Shown in pieces: positions 1 to 12,157 of a DNA stretch of 64,000 bases. The notes below the pieces were generated by a model that was given only the letters and a program-made list of their open reading frames with translations, ran no database searches and was not told where the DNA came from. Source of the stretch: Ectocarpus siliculosus (taxonomy: Eukaryota; Sar; Phaeophyceae; Ectocarpales; Ectocarpaceae); assembly GCA_000310025.1 (NCBI GenBank), contig FN649735.1, positions 463,929-527,928 on the forward strand. Reading direction: 5' to 3'. Position 1 is the first letter of the stretch. Every line of letters starts with the position of its first letter. The translations under genes and the position numbers were made by a program.

Positions 1-2
1 AC

Positions 3-447
3 GGCGGCGTCACCGCACCACTCCCGCTGCTACGACAAGATGAGCAGCATCAAGAGCGGCATCATCGCTCCGGGCAACGGACGCCACCGCGAGCAACGCC
101 ACCGTACACCACCCACTCCCGTCACACCAGCGCCACCCCGTCGAGGCGGGGACAGACGACGGGGACGCGCTCGGATCCCCCCCCCCGCCCTGAACCTGCG
201 TCGCCCCCGGTTGGGAACGGCGGCGGCAGCGGCGCGGTGGCAGCCGCCGCCGCTGACGCCGCGGCCGAGGCGGTTCGATTATTTTACCAGATTTCCTCGC
301 CTATCCGGCTGTCGGCCGGCGGCGGGTGGGGGGTGATGCATAGTCGCGAGGGAAGAGGAAGAGAGGGTAGGGGTGCCGGGGTGATGGGGGAAAGGGTACC
401 GGGAGGGGGAAGAGAGAGGTTGGGGATTAGCAAGACATGGTTTTCGG

Positions 448-483
<36 letters not shown>

Positions 484-1193
484 GTGGTGGCACTCGAGAC
501 GGCGCGGGCAACGGGGAGGAAGACTCGCGGCGGGGGCTGCAGGAGCACCGCGTTCACAGGGCGGACGTATGGAAGTGGGAGTACTGCAAAGGGGTCGCGG
601 TTTACGCCGTTGAGGTTGAAGTGCTGGGGCAAAGCCTCGCGAGGAACGTGTATCGAAGGTGATGATTTCTTATTCCTGAAGGGTGTAGGGCGTAGGGAAT
701 ACCTATCTGTGTAGTGGGGAGGGGAGTTTCTTCGTGGCGGTAGAGAGAAGGAGGGAGGGGGAGGTCATCGTGTCAACGCATGCCCGAGTCGGTAGAGCAT
801 TGACCTAGGAGTAGGGGGTGGTGGTTGATAGCTCTTTTCAGGTGTGAAACATCAGCAGTAGTGCGACTGCCTTGAACAAATAATTTTCATCGAGTACAGA
901 AACAACGAAATCGCCGTCAATGACAACAGCAACAGCAACAGCAACAGCAACAACACCACCAAACATCTACAAGAATTTCAACAACCGCAACAACGTCCTT
1001 AACGCAACGCAGGTATTCCCACTTCCTCCAGCTCTGGGAGGACGTCTGCGAGACCCATGATGGCGTCAGAGACTTCGCGTTCCCACCGAAGGGGGCAGTT
1101 TCCAGCGCTAGGGGCGCTTTTTCTGAGGTGCTGGGCGAGAAGCGGCCGGAGGAACAACGCCGGGAAACGTTTTGCGAGCTTCTTGGGGTTCTG
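3..1193 (+). CDS. PX-domain protein, 3' part of a gene entering from the left edge (exons 3-658 and 1013-1193)
   Basis: The frame is open from base 3 to a donor at 658/659 (AG|GTGATG). It rejoins at an acceptor CGCAG|G at 1012/1013 in matching phase and reaches a strong donor GTGAGT at 1194. The joined protein carries the PX signature: a beta strand YAVEVEV, then VYRRYSHF, FPPKG and EEQRRETF. These correspond to the RRY, PPxK and terminal RR basic residues that bind phosphatidylinositol phosphates in PX domains such as p40phox and sorting nexins. By family knowledge such proteins act on endosomal or other phosphoinositide-marked membranes. Upstream of the PX fold the frame is low-complexity, with a glutamine run. 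The true 5' limit of the first exon is unknown: an acceptor near the CAG run (450-482) is possible, so part of 3-480 may be intron. If the donor at 1194 is not used, the frame stops at 1289. No partner or pathway can be named. Confidence 0.6.
450..482 (+). repeat. CAG triplet run
   Basis: An uninterrupted run of about eleven CAG units, in frame with the PX-protein reading frame, where it would encode polyglutamine. It could also be the pyrimidine-poor end of an intron. Triplet runs of the same kind recur across the window. Confidence 0.85.
783..835 (+). repeat. tRNA-derived SINE-like fragment, copy 1
   Basis: The stretch has a tRNA D-arm-like core, AGTCGGTAGAGCATTGACC, which resembles a polymerase III A box. 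It aligns by eye with copies at 11565-11440 and 10677-10560 (minus) and 13785-13890 (plus). It lies in the intron between the two PX exons. No complete tRNA fold is present. Confidence 0.45.
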
Positions 1194-1753
1194 GTGAGTT
1201 TGGAGGAGATTGTTGATGTCTTGCGGGCTTCTTGGTGTCGTGGTGTAGATCTGTCTCTGTTTGGGCATGAGGAGACGATTATTCTGTAGGAAGGGTAGCT
1301 TGGAGGAGCAACAGCCGCAGCGGCAGGGTGTTTGATGGAAAAGGGCCCTCAGAAAAGACGACGGCGAATGAATCGAAATCTCAGGTTGATTCCATGGACA
1401 GAGATGATGTAGCATCGGCTCCCCCGGCAAGGTGTCGCGACCCATGCATTGTGTACGTCTCGCAACCCTGGGCGAAGGAGTCAGTGATCAACTTGTACCA
1501 TTGGGCCTTATCGCGTAGGCCCGACCCCCCGTCGCTGCTTGTGGACAAGGAAGAACCGCGAGTGCTTCGCAAAACTCGGGGGGGGGAGGGGGGGGCTTGA
1601 CGTCTGTCCACGAAAATCAAAATACACCACCGGCTTAGCAGCCGAAATCCGAAATCAACCCGTCAGACCAGTCCACGCTGACTGGTCTGTTGCCTAACGT
1701 ACTCTTTATTTAGCCCCTTTCCGGTCCTAAAACCCCCAACGCGCGTCATACAG

Positions 1754-2953
1754 ATGAAACTCGAGCCCCGACCCCCGGCCCTGCGCCACTTCTTGGCCCC
1801 TTGGCCGACTGAGAGCACTGCCAGCAGCAGCACCGCGGCTACGAGACTTGTCGGGGGCCGTCGGAACCGAGAAGGGCAACACCAGCAAGAACAAGCTCGT
1901 GGGGAAGACGAGGCATCGTGGGCCGGCACACGCACGACAAGGAACGGCGGCGGCGACGGCGGCGGGTCCGAGAGCGCTTCATTTGGCGGCACCTGGCTCA
2001 ACGGCGGGGGTAGCGACGCCAGGAGAGAGGACCAGCGGCAGCAGCGTCTTCGAGGGGTCGCGGCGGGAGGACTGCCGGTCACGCTCGACCGGCCACCGCA
2101 CAATGACAGGAGCAGGGGCAGCACCACTACGATCAGGCAGGTGGGAGTGGCGGCGGCGACGGCTGAGGGTCAATCGGCCGTTCCCCTCCCCCGGAACTTC
2201 AGGCTCTGGGCTTTCCTCACTCTACTTGGCGTCCTGGAGGCTTGTGCCGCTCTCCGCGCTCTCGGGGTGACGGCGCTGTCCCTGCCGGTGACCCTTGTCC
2301 TGACGGCGATCGCCCCCGCGGTGGCAGCCGTGGTGTTTTCAGTCTCGTCTCACCCCCGCTCGTGGCCTTCGCCGTGGCCACGGCAGCGGGATCGACGTCC
2401 GCCTCAGGTCGACGCTGACTCCGGCGACGATCGTCGTCGAGCGACCGCCGTGCCATTCGGGCGGCGACCGTGGGAGCCAAATTTACTCGGCGGTGTTGCT
2501 GCTGCCGCTGCTGCTGCTGTTGGATTAGGCGGCCTTTGTGGTAGTGGTGGTGGTGGCGGTGGTGGCGCCGCTGCTGTTGGTTTGGGCGGTGTTGGTGCTG
2601 CCGCTGCTGGCGCTGCTGCTGACGTTGGTTTGGGCGGCGTTGGTGGTGGTAGTGGTGCTCGTGCTGGTGCTCCGGCTGCTACTGCTGCTGTTGGATTGGG
2701 CGGCCGCGGAGGCACCCGTCGGAGAAGCGGCGGGGCCGCCTCAAGCGGCAGCCCGACTCGAGGTCGGGTGCCGAGGCGGGCGAGACGAAGATCGCCCGCA
2801 AGGCCGCCGATGGGCCGCCGGGGGAGGGAGTGTGTCAATGACTTGGGGATAGGGTTAAGTGCCTCATCGTCTCCCGCGACGGCAGTCGGCGGGGTGCGGG
2901 CAGTAGCGGCGGGGGTTCCGGGCGGCATCGCACAGGAGCTGCAGATGGAGTAG
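1754..2953 (+). CDS. unrecognised low-complexity open frame with two hydrophobic stretches
   Basis: A 400-codon open frame starts just after an AG (CATACAG|ATG), so it could be an internal or terminal exon rather than a stand-alone gene. Its middle (about residues 150-200) holds two strongly hydrophobic segments that could span a membrane. Both flanks are rich in Arg/Gly and Ala/Gly; the later half is a degenerate Ala-Val-Gly-Leu-Gly repeat built on GCTGCTGCT/GGTGGTGGT DNA. I recognise no family. It might be the C-terminal exon of the PX gene upstream, but no junction was proved. GC-rich repeats create long open frames by chance, so confidence is low. Confidence 0.3.
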   Translation: MKLEPRPPALRHFLAPWPTESTASSSTAATRLVGGRRNREGQHQQEQARGEDEASWAGTRTTRNGGGDGGGSESASFGGTWLNGGGSDARREDQRQQRLRGVAAGGLPVTLDRPPHNDRSRGSTTTIRQVGVAAATAEGQSAVPLPRNFRLWAFLTLLGVLEACAALRALGVTALSLPVTLVLTAIAPAVAAVVFSVSSHPRSWPSPWPRQRDRRPPQVDADSGDDRRRATAVPFGRRPWEPNLLGGVAAAAAAAVGLGGLCGSGGGGGGGAAAVGLGGVGAAAAGAAADVGLGGVGGGSGARAGAPAATAAVGLGGRGGTRRRSGGAASSGSPTRGRVPRRARRRSPARPPMGRRGRECVNDLGIGLSASSSPATAVGGVRAVAAGVPGGIAQELQME

Positions 2954-3860
2954 TAGTCGCTCTCCTGTCTGCATATATGTAGCCATGCCTTCGTACTGTA
3001 GTCGCCCTACCGTATTTTTCATCACAGTGAAATGGAAAAACGTCAGCACTCCTCGTGTTACGTGGTGGGGGGGGGGTGACGCCGAATAAAAATTCGAAAC
3101 GTGAAGGAGGGGTGTCGATGGGTGTTTTCCGGTACCCCGAGAAACTCATAGAACGATCTGCAGAGTAACCTTCTTTGGCAAAAATAATTGTCCCTACGCT
3201 ACGAAGATAAACCTGGCTCACTCAGCGTGTCGCTGTCGCTGGAATCTTCCATCAAAACACATTACACAAACACACCAAAATCATCGTCCCTTTCCTGGCT
3301 CACGCGTAACCAACACGCACCGGGAGACACCACGTTTCTTCCACCCACGCATAGTCTAGCCTACCTAAAATACTGTGGCATTCCCTTGACTTCTGGACCT
3401 GCGACTACGTACCTAATGGCTGGCCGACCGGACCACAAGGACACCCTGACCGCCCTTCCCTCATCGTGATGGATTTTCGGGCGTGTACGTCCCTACGTGT
3501 TTCAGGGGGTCGAACTGCTGTCGAGTATGTTTCTCGCAAGCTGATCAAATCGAAACAAACATGGCCGTCATTCCAGGGCAACCGGCCACGCTACTCTAGG
3601 TGTGGTAGTGTCTGGAAGGAAAAAGACACGCACTGCCGGAGGCGTGCTTGATGTTAAAAACAACACATTCCTTGCCACAATCTTGCTCGTCACAAGGGAA
3701 AACCAACAGAAAAGAAGGCCTTCTTTTCTCAACCCCACCCTGCGACCATCGCAAACCCCTACGCTAGCACACACGGGAGGTGCCCCTACCACCTTCACCA
3801 TCATGCCAACACCAGACCTTTCCCATACAACACCAAACCCTCTCCAAAACAAATCACGCA
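2954..3860. other. no gene seen
   Basis: Unique-looking sequence between the unassigned plus-strand frame and the 3' end of CLU. No conserved protein piece was found on either strand. It presumably contains the CLU 3' UTR, since CLU ends at 3861 on the minus strand. Confidence 0.5.
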
Positions 3861-6800
3861 TCATGCACTACTCTTCTTGGTCTCACAACACGAGCAGTCC
3901 TTCTTGCCGCTAGAACTCCCGCCCTGCCCGCTACTCTTGCTCTCCTCCACCCCCCCATCTTTACCGCCGGCGCTAGCCCCTGCTCGCGGTTCCGCCGCAG
4001 GCGCCGCCTTGCCACTGCCCTTTCCAGAGGCGTTCTGTTGGGAGGCGGACGCCGCCGCCGCTGCTGCCGCCGCCGCCGCCTTTGCTTCTGCAAGAAGTGA
4101 GGTTTGTTGGCTCGGGTTGCCCTGGGCGGCTTTGACAAGCTTGGTGGTCAACGCCCGGATGTTCTGCGTGCTCTTGGCGACTAGCGGGTGCTGGTCTCCA
4201 TGCACGGCCTTGAACCTGACGGACGAAAAAATCGAAGGCAACGGCAACGAGGGAATTCGGAACGGGTAGATGGATGCATAGCATGCATGCGAAACTTTGC
4301 TTAATTACCAATATGAGAATAAGCAACACTTGAGGTCCACGGCAGCATATGACTCATCACGGTGTCACAAAGAGACTCCGGACAGGAGGATTACACTTTT
4401 GACGCCCGTGGGCGGTCGCCCAGAGATTCATGGCGATCACAACTCTTGATCGGATTTTGAGGTTAGCATCGCATAAAAAAAAAAGAAAGTGCATGATAAG
4501 ATTGAAACAAAAAACAAAATGCACAAGCAAATCGAATGGTCCTCATGGAACCGGAGGATGACACCAGGGGAGTCACTATTTACCTCCAAGGACACCATAC
4601 GTGTTAGCGCCAGTACCAGTGAACCCGCGTTTTCTGGTCATTTCAAGCAGAAAGATGATGATTTTATCATCTTCCTGCTTGAAATTACCAGTGAAAGAGG
4701 CCGGCTGGAACGGAGTCAGATCCGCCACACGAAGACCAGCCCCGATCGCCGAGGGAAGAAAGATCGCTCCATGGAGACCCTGACGGGGGCCATGCGAAAG
4801 GTCCACACATGGAACCGGAGAATGACACCAGGGAAGTAACAACCCTTGAGCAAAAAATACGTGTCAGCGCCAAGGTATCAGTGTAACCGCGTGTACTGGT
4901 AATTTCAAGCAGGAAGATTATGTGACTTCTTCATCGTCTTCCTGCTTGAAATTTCCAGCAAACGCGGCTACACAGCTACTGGCTCCTACGCGTAATGTGC
5001 CCTTAGAGGTTGTGACTTCCCCGGTGTCATCATCCGGTTCCACGTCGACCCTTCGCATTGCCCCGGCAAGGCCTCCTTGAAGCGATCTATCTTCCCTCGG
5101 CGAATGGGGTCTGGTTTGGTGTCGCGGATATGACTCCGTTCCAGCAGCTTCTCTCTCTACCCGGGTGTCGCCTCCGTCGAGGGGCTTGTCGTCTCCTCGC
5201 TCTGTGACGCGGGACGTTCTGCTGCTGCTTCTTCGTAACTCTCGCTCCCTCCTCCACTTGCTTCTTTACTTACGACTTAATGTGATTTTCGATCGCCTGA
5301 CATGACGTTGCTCCTCCGAGAGCTCATCCAGGTACGTTATGGTGGCTCTGGGCGAACCCCTTTACAGCTTGCCTCACCTCGGAATCTCGTATCATATATG
5401 ATATCACGCTAACGCTGACTGAGTAGTCTAATGGAAAAGTCTTCTCTCTATCGCCACTCTCGGTAGTATATTAGGGATCTCCGGGGACGCTACAGAGCTA
5501 GATACCTATCCAATGATACAGCAGTAGTAATGAAATGCTGCGTGTGCCAAAGGGAGGGTGCAGCTTTTCCACGATCGGGCGCGAAGACCATGTGTGACGA
5601 TCACGATCGTCTCTTGACGCGTCATGACAACAGGAAACCCTCTTCTCAGCGGATGCTGGCGTGGGAACGCCGCAATTCGGACACGTATGTATCACGGTGT
5701 CCCTCGTGACCTGCCTCAGCGAAAAAAAACGTTCCGACGTCTGCTCAGTACCATCTAACATCCATAGACTATGACGGGAACGCCTTTCGCACGGTCACAG
5801 GCTTACGAACTACCCAATCAGGGTACTACAACTGTATACTTGAAAACATGAAAAAGTGAAAAAAAAACATGCGGTACACTCCACCAACACCAAAGCCCTC
5901 CTGTTAACCTTACCCTGCGTGGGACAGTCGCTCGTGTTTGAGCGCATCGGGGTATCCCCCCATGGCTTCGAGGGTCTCCGCGACGCTGTGGTGCACCCGG
6001 GGGTTGATCATGTGGTCCCCTGGCTGCCTCTCCAACGCCTCCTGGTAGCACCTGTCGAATGTTCGATTGTTGCGTGTCGGAATATTACTGTCATCTCATT
6101 TCAAAGCAAGGATTATACTATACCTGATCAACGAGGGGGAAAGGGAGCCACTTCATACAATACCAGTATAAGAAACACAATCCATCACGCCATGAACTCG
6201 TTGAACTAATTATCCTACGCTCCATCGCTGGATAGATGCGAAATGTACCGTATTCATAAATTCCCGCAAAACAACAAATCCAGCTCATCCGCAAAATCAA
6301 CCCATCAGACTGACGCGGACAACGTCCTTTTACCTGAGAGCCATGATGGCGCTGCCCAAGTCCTGGTAGGCCCTCCCCATGCGGTGGTAGGCGTTGGACA
6401 GCTCCGGGTGGTTGGGGCCCGCCGTGAGCTCCACCAGGTAGCAGAAAGCGCGCATGTGCGCCAAGGCCCTGCGAGAAAAAAAAAACAAAACTCGTCATCT
6501 GTTTGCACCATGCGTGAAATGAACTTTATTGTGCACCACAGCCTTCGTTTTTAATGGTGCAGTATTAGAGTGAATTCGGTTCGACTTCGTACTCGACTTG
6601 AGCTGGAGAGGGACAAAAATAACGCCAACCAAAAGCACAAGACAGCAGGATGATGGATAGTATGCTCCAGTAAGATTCTTGAATACTATCTCAAGGCAAC
6701 GGCACTCTGTGGGGTGATACAAACGTATCATAAAAGTAGCCTAGATTTATCCCATCCAGATAGACACCAGTGATGGTGTCGATTTGCTCTTGTTTGTGAT

Positions 6801-7932
6801 GAGATGGCTGCATCATTGTCACTGTACAGTACGCAGCCAAAGCCGAAGTCTGTCGGATGGCGAACAGAGGCCAGTACTGGTACTCTTGAAAACTTTGATG
6901 AACGGCTCTCACGAACGCGCCACTGATGTACATCACCCCGATCCCGATGAGTTGCCAGACATACATGCGCCTACTAATGTTATTTTTGGTAGGGTGGCCG
7001 TCCTTGATACCTATGCATGCAAGAGTATTTCGCGGAACTGGTAGACAACTTTTACGTCTGCCTGCCTGGCCATACTGTATGAGAACATTTTCTGGACAAA
7101 AGAAAATGATCAAGGTGAGATTCGAACTCACGCTCTTTCGAACTAGTGCCTTAAACTAGCGCCTTAGACCGCTCGGCCACTTGACCTCCAATGCTATTCA
7201 AGCACATGTCCAATTACGGGTGAGTTGTGCCTATGAACACAACTAAAACGCTCCAGCACTATGAGGAGCAGATCCAAAGGTCATTCTATATATCTGGTTA
7301 GAGCACAAAAGCAGCCATACACACATACGTGGAAGAACATGTGTTGTAGTGCGGTCTGTTTTGGATGTTAAATTTCAGCTTTGGGGATGCCATACAAATA
7401 CAACATTTGTACAGTATAGGAAATCCGGGAAAAAACACCGAGGAGACCACCGTTTGCAAGAGGTGAACCTCACTTGTCATAGATGCCTGCCGTCATGTAG
7501 TACTGTCCTAGCTGTTCGTGGCACTTCACCACCTGAACACCAAAAAACAAAAAGAGGAAGGTCAGTACACAGTACACACGGGGGAAGGAAGGGGCAGAAA
7601 AACGCGACGAGAAAATTTACCGGCTCAGCCCTCCAGCTACGCATGGGCAAAGGTTTCGAGAATCAGAACGAACAACTTGACAATGAAAACACAACGAAAA
7701 ACAAAGAGGTGCTGGTGTGTGGCCAATGAAAAGAAAGTTGGCAACCCTGGAGCGATCAATCACCCAGTTGGCAACTCAAGAGCGTCGCCACCAGTAACAA
7801 CAACGCAAAGGCTTTTTACGAGCAATCCTACACTTTTCAGTCGGCAAATAGCGAGAGCGGCTCCATCGTGTTTTCCAGCCGGTCAAAGGAACAGGATCAT
7901 CATCAAGGCCCTACTCATCAATCGCGAATAGG

Positions 7933-7981
<49 letters not shown>

Positions 7982-8058
7982 CAGCACTACTCACTGCTTC
8001 TGTGTCCAGTCCCTCAACATCAAGGCCCTACAATATACAAAAAATACGACAAAGGAAT

Positions 8059-8090
<32 letters not shown>

Positions 8091-9738
8091 CTCACCGCCG
8101 CAGAGTCTAGCCCCTCGAGCTGCTCGTAGAAGGCGAGGGCCTTGAGCTGGAGAGCCACCGCTGTGTCAGGGTCCCCCCCGAGGTACATGACCCTGGCCTG
8201 TAGGTTCAGAGCTGCCGGATACTTGCTGTGCATACCGTCGCAAGCCTTCCCGACACAACAGAAAACGACAAAAAAAAAGGTAGCAGGGGACAACGGAAAA
8301 CAAGGGAGAGAAAAACGGGAGAAACAAGTGAAAACGAGGAAACTTCTAAGTCGAAAAGTGAGGTGGAAAACGTGGTGTTGTATGTAAGCAACACGATTTC
8401 CAGAAAACCCGAAGACACGAAAACGGGCACTTGTATACAACACAAAGAGCCGAAAAAATACCCGGCAACAAAATTGTCTGTGGAAAAAAAAGGGAAAAAA
8501 CAAATCGGGTCATCCATCTGATGCTATAGCAGTACCTGTAGGCTAGTGAAATACTTGTATAAAGTGTCGTCCGTCAGTTAAGTGCGTGAGCGGCGCGATT
8601 GCGGTCAACATCGCTCACGGTGCTCCCCATGTTGGAAACTCAACGAATACGTTGGCAGTGGACCTGTAACAAAGGCACTGAGCGAAGAGGAAGAAACCAT
8701 CAAAATCACCTGGAGGAGCAGGGTGGCGGCGTGGTGCGCAAAGTCGTGGGCCATTTGCAGCCCGGAGCCCGACGTAAGGTGCAGCTGTGCCATCTCCAGA
8801 GCCTCGGCGGCGTCAGGAGCCGGGGATGCAGGTACGCAAGACTGACAAAACAAAATGTGCATGTGTGTGTGTGTGTGTGTGTGGGGGGGGGGGGGGGGTC
8901 GTTGAGGATTAATCCTTGAGCTGGAGCAGTAATCGCCGGTCGGAACTAGAAGCACAACACTTGACACTGCAGCAACCTACGCCGGTCGGCAGAAGAGCAA
9001 CAATAAAATATGTGCTTGACATTGAAACATGCCTCCTTGTGGGTTTGCGGGCAGAATCGGGCGTCGTTTCAAGGGCAAAAGAGGCGTGTTTTGTGCTTGC
9101 GTACACCCTCGTGCCCCCTCGGTTCCTGAACATCGGTAAGCTAAATAATAAAGAAAAAATGACATTGCTCAACGAGCGTGGTAACGCACACCAAAATTGA
9201 AGCAAACCGATACCGTACCCCAGGTATACCATAAATACTACCACATGGTATACTATTGATATATCTGAAACTTAAACAGGTTTCAACTCCGACTCGAAGA
9301 GCCAAGAAAAATACGCGCCTCCATACCATGACTCCCAAGGCGCCTATGGTGTCCTTCAAGCAATTTTCTGATTTTTACAACAGACACAACAACAATTGTT
9401 CTCCAGGCGCAAATACATGCCCCGGAACAAACCAGCCATGGATTCCATAGTTACCAATCACATGTCAATACTGCTGTTACATAGTTACCAATCACATGTC
9501 AATACTTCCTGTTACGTTTCGAAATGGAAACGAAGCACATGTCATACAGCTCCCGCAAAGGGAGGCGTTTTCGTTCTACAGTATACAGTACCTTCACCAC
9601 CGGGGAGACTCCGGCGATGTCTTCCAGCGCGAATGGCTCCTTGGTCTCGAGCCTGTAGGTCTTGCTAAGCACCCTTGCACCCAGCCGCTGGCTCAGCCTT
9701 CGCAGCAGCGGAAGCTTGTGACGCCGCTCAGCATTTTC
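3861..9738 (-). CDS. CLU: CLU exons 23-29 (C-terminal TPR region and tail)
   Basis: Exons (minus): 9738-9592, 8802-8710, 8245-8096, 7532-7474, 6468-6334, 6051-5914, 4215-3861. Exon 23 encodes HKLPLLRRLSQRLGARV and FALEDIAGVSPVVK, matching the family element before the TPRs. Exons 24-28 encode TPR helices such as NLQARVMYLGGDPDTAVALQ, KCHEQLGQYYMTAGIYD and GPNHPELSNAYHRMGRAYQD. The final exon begins FKAVHGDQHPLVAKSTQNI, the usual last TPR of CLU proteins. It then runs into an Ala, Gly, Ser and Lys-rich tail ending at a TGA (3861-3863). All six junctions are phase-consistent. Confidence 0.9.
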
Positions 9739-12110
9739 CTGTTTGGTGGCGGGGTTTGAGTTGTTCACAAACATCAGTGTTAGCGTTTTCAAAGCACAAA
9801 CACACTCAGCGATTGATTGGCGCGAGTCCTTGAGATCATACAAGTGGTGCACACATCTACGAAATCTACGAGATCAACAACATGTTCATGGGGAGGACGA
9901 GCCGGCCGTATCCCCTCTCATGCTACTGTACGTTTCATGTGTCCGAGCACAAGAGACACACAAAAAAAGAGATGCGAAAACGAGAGAGACAAGAGAGAGA
10001 CGCAAGGCAGTGGCGACATCCGACAGCTCACTCCTTCCTCCTATCACTGCAATGCTCCCCCCCCCCCCCGATGGCCGCCGCCCCCGGTGTTTGCCATCGG
10101 GGTTGGGTTTTCGTCGCTTGGTAACGACGTTGTAAAACAAGCCCCCCACTCGGTGTTTGCCATCGGGATTGGGTTTTCGTCGCTTGGCAACGACGTTGTA
10201 AAACAAGCCAATTCACTTCGTGAACTCGGCAACCAGGTAACCGTTTTTTTTTTACCTCTGGCTCTTTTTTTGCGGTACCCATGAATGGTTGTCGAGTAGA
10301 TTTTGTTGTGCAGGGTGGAGAAACCTCACTCCGCGCAAGGGGGATGATCGCACCACGTTGTGTTAAAATGGTCAAGCATCCTCGAGGCAGTTACACAGTG
10401 CTTACAACTGTCTCTGGAAGTGAAAGCACCAGAAAATAAATTACATCATAACCAGCTGTCATCTGTACGCAAGGAAGTAAGCACAAGATGCCGAACACCC
10501 TTAGCAGGATGCAGCGCACCCTTCATGCGACTCGCCGAATACCTCACGGCGCTTCGCGCTTGGTGATGTGAGAGCCTAGTCCGGTGAGAACCCGGCGTGC
10601 TCCGTCCCGGCTTTTGTAGGGATGCGAGGTCAATGGTCTAACGACTACGGCATGCACCACTATGAGTACACCCCCCCCCCCCCCCGATGAACTCACCGCG
10701 TTCGACGGGCGCCCCCCAGATGACCAACCGGTGGCGGAACCTGAGGAACACTTCAGCGCACACGGATTGCCACAGCCCGTCGGGGGTGAGCGCGACGAGG
10801 CTGAAGTCATCCTCCGGCATCCAGGAGCTGTCGGCGGGGATGCCTCCGGTAGGGGAAGAGAGCGGGGAGGATGACGGAGAGGTGTAGGTGCCGTTGACGG
10901 TGGCACCGCTGTTGCTCTTGCCGTTGGCGGTTGTGGCCGTTGTTGTCGGCTGGACAGCGGTGGAAAGAGCGCGCAAGGAGGGGAGGGGTAGATTAGATGT
11001 CTGTTTCCTGCCAACTGCGTATTTCACTAGACAAAAAAAAAAAGAGATATCGACGAAGATCATCAACACCAAACCAGACCGAGATGAGTCGGGCACCACA
11101 AAAACGGGCCAAGGCAAAGGCGACCGGCCGTCAAAATCAAGCACACCCACGTACCTTGCACATGGATATGTAGAAGGCAGGCAACACAATCAGCGAAAAA
11201 AGAGAGCTCGTTTTTTGCCACTCCTAGCCAGTTCGGCAATCGATTTTCCAAGCACTTGCGTAAAACGAGAAAGCAAACCTGAAACATGCAACACAGCTTC
11301 TCTCGGACGTCCGACGAAAAAAGATACATATGTCTCTCCTGTCTCCCCCCCGTGAGTAGCCGGGATGTCCAATCAACCCATGGCATATCAGGTTATGCAC
11401 AGCAAACGCAAGGATAATGAGGAGCTTCTGGTTCATCCTCGTGAAGCGTAGCCTGGCCCGGCGAAGCCCCAGCATATCGCTCCGAGCCGGTAGCATTGTA
11501 GGGATGCGAGGTCAATGGCCTAACGACTACGGTGTGCGGTTACATGAGTACAACCCCCCGGTCCCCCCCCCCTCGTCCTCACGTTCTCAGTACCCCCGAT
11601 GAGGCAGTTGAGGAACTGCTGAACCGCTCTGCCTTGTGCGTGTCTGGCCCTCGGCGAGCTCATGGCCATGTAGCGGTTGAACACGTGCGTGGCGGCCCTG
11701 GTGAATGGAAAAAAAATTAGAGTTCAACGATGGCGGTGCATGGAAAAATATACATAGTAGATTTCAACGATGGCGGTGCATGGAAAAAAAAAAAAAAAAT
11801 TCAACGATGGCGGTGCATGTAAAAAAAAAAATGTGTTTGATGTTCAGCGATCATCATGGATCATACCACAAAAAAACACATGTCGTTCGCATCGAGGGCT
11901 CCTTCAAGATATGTAGCCTGTAGATGCCGAAGTCGAAACCATTAGGCTAGGCTGGCCATCGCCAAGTAGCCTAATGCTTTGATTTCGGCTTCTGGAAGCC
12001 GACAAATCACAGTACCGCATACATCAGCAGCAGCAGCAACAGCAGCAGCAACACTTCCAACCAAACCGCGACGGAAATATGGTATGCATATGCATGACTC
12101 TGGCGTCTTC

Positions 12111-12157
<47 letters not shown>

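Noticed and set aside
10120-10207. ACGACGTTGTAAAAC, identical to part of the lacZ-alpha/M13 primer site, suggesting vector contamination
   Set aside because: Only about 15 bases match, the neighbours differ, and the phrase occurs twice as part of a genomic 62-bp tandem repeat.
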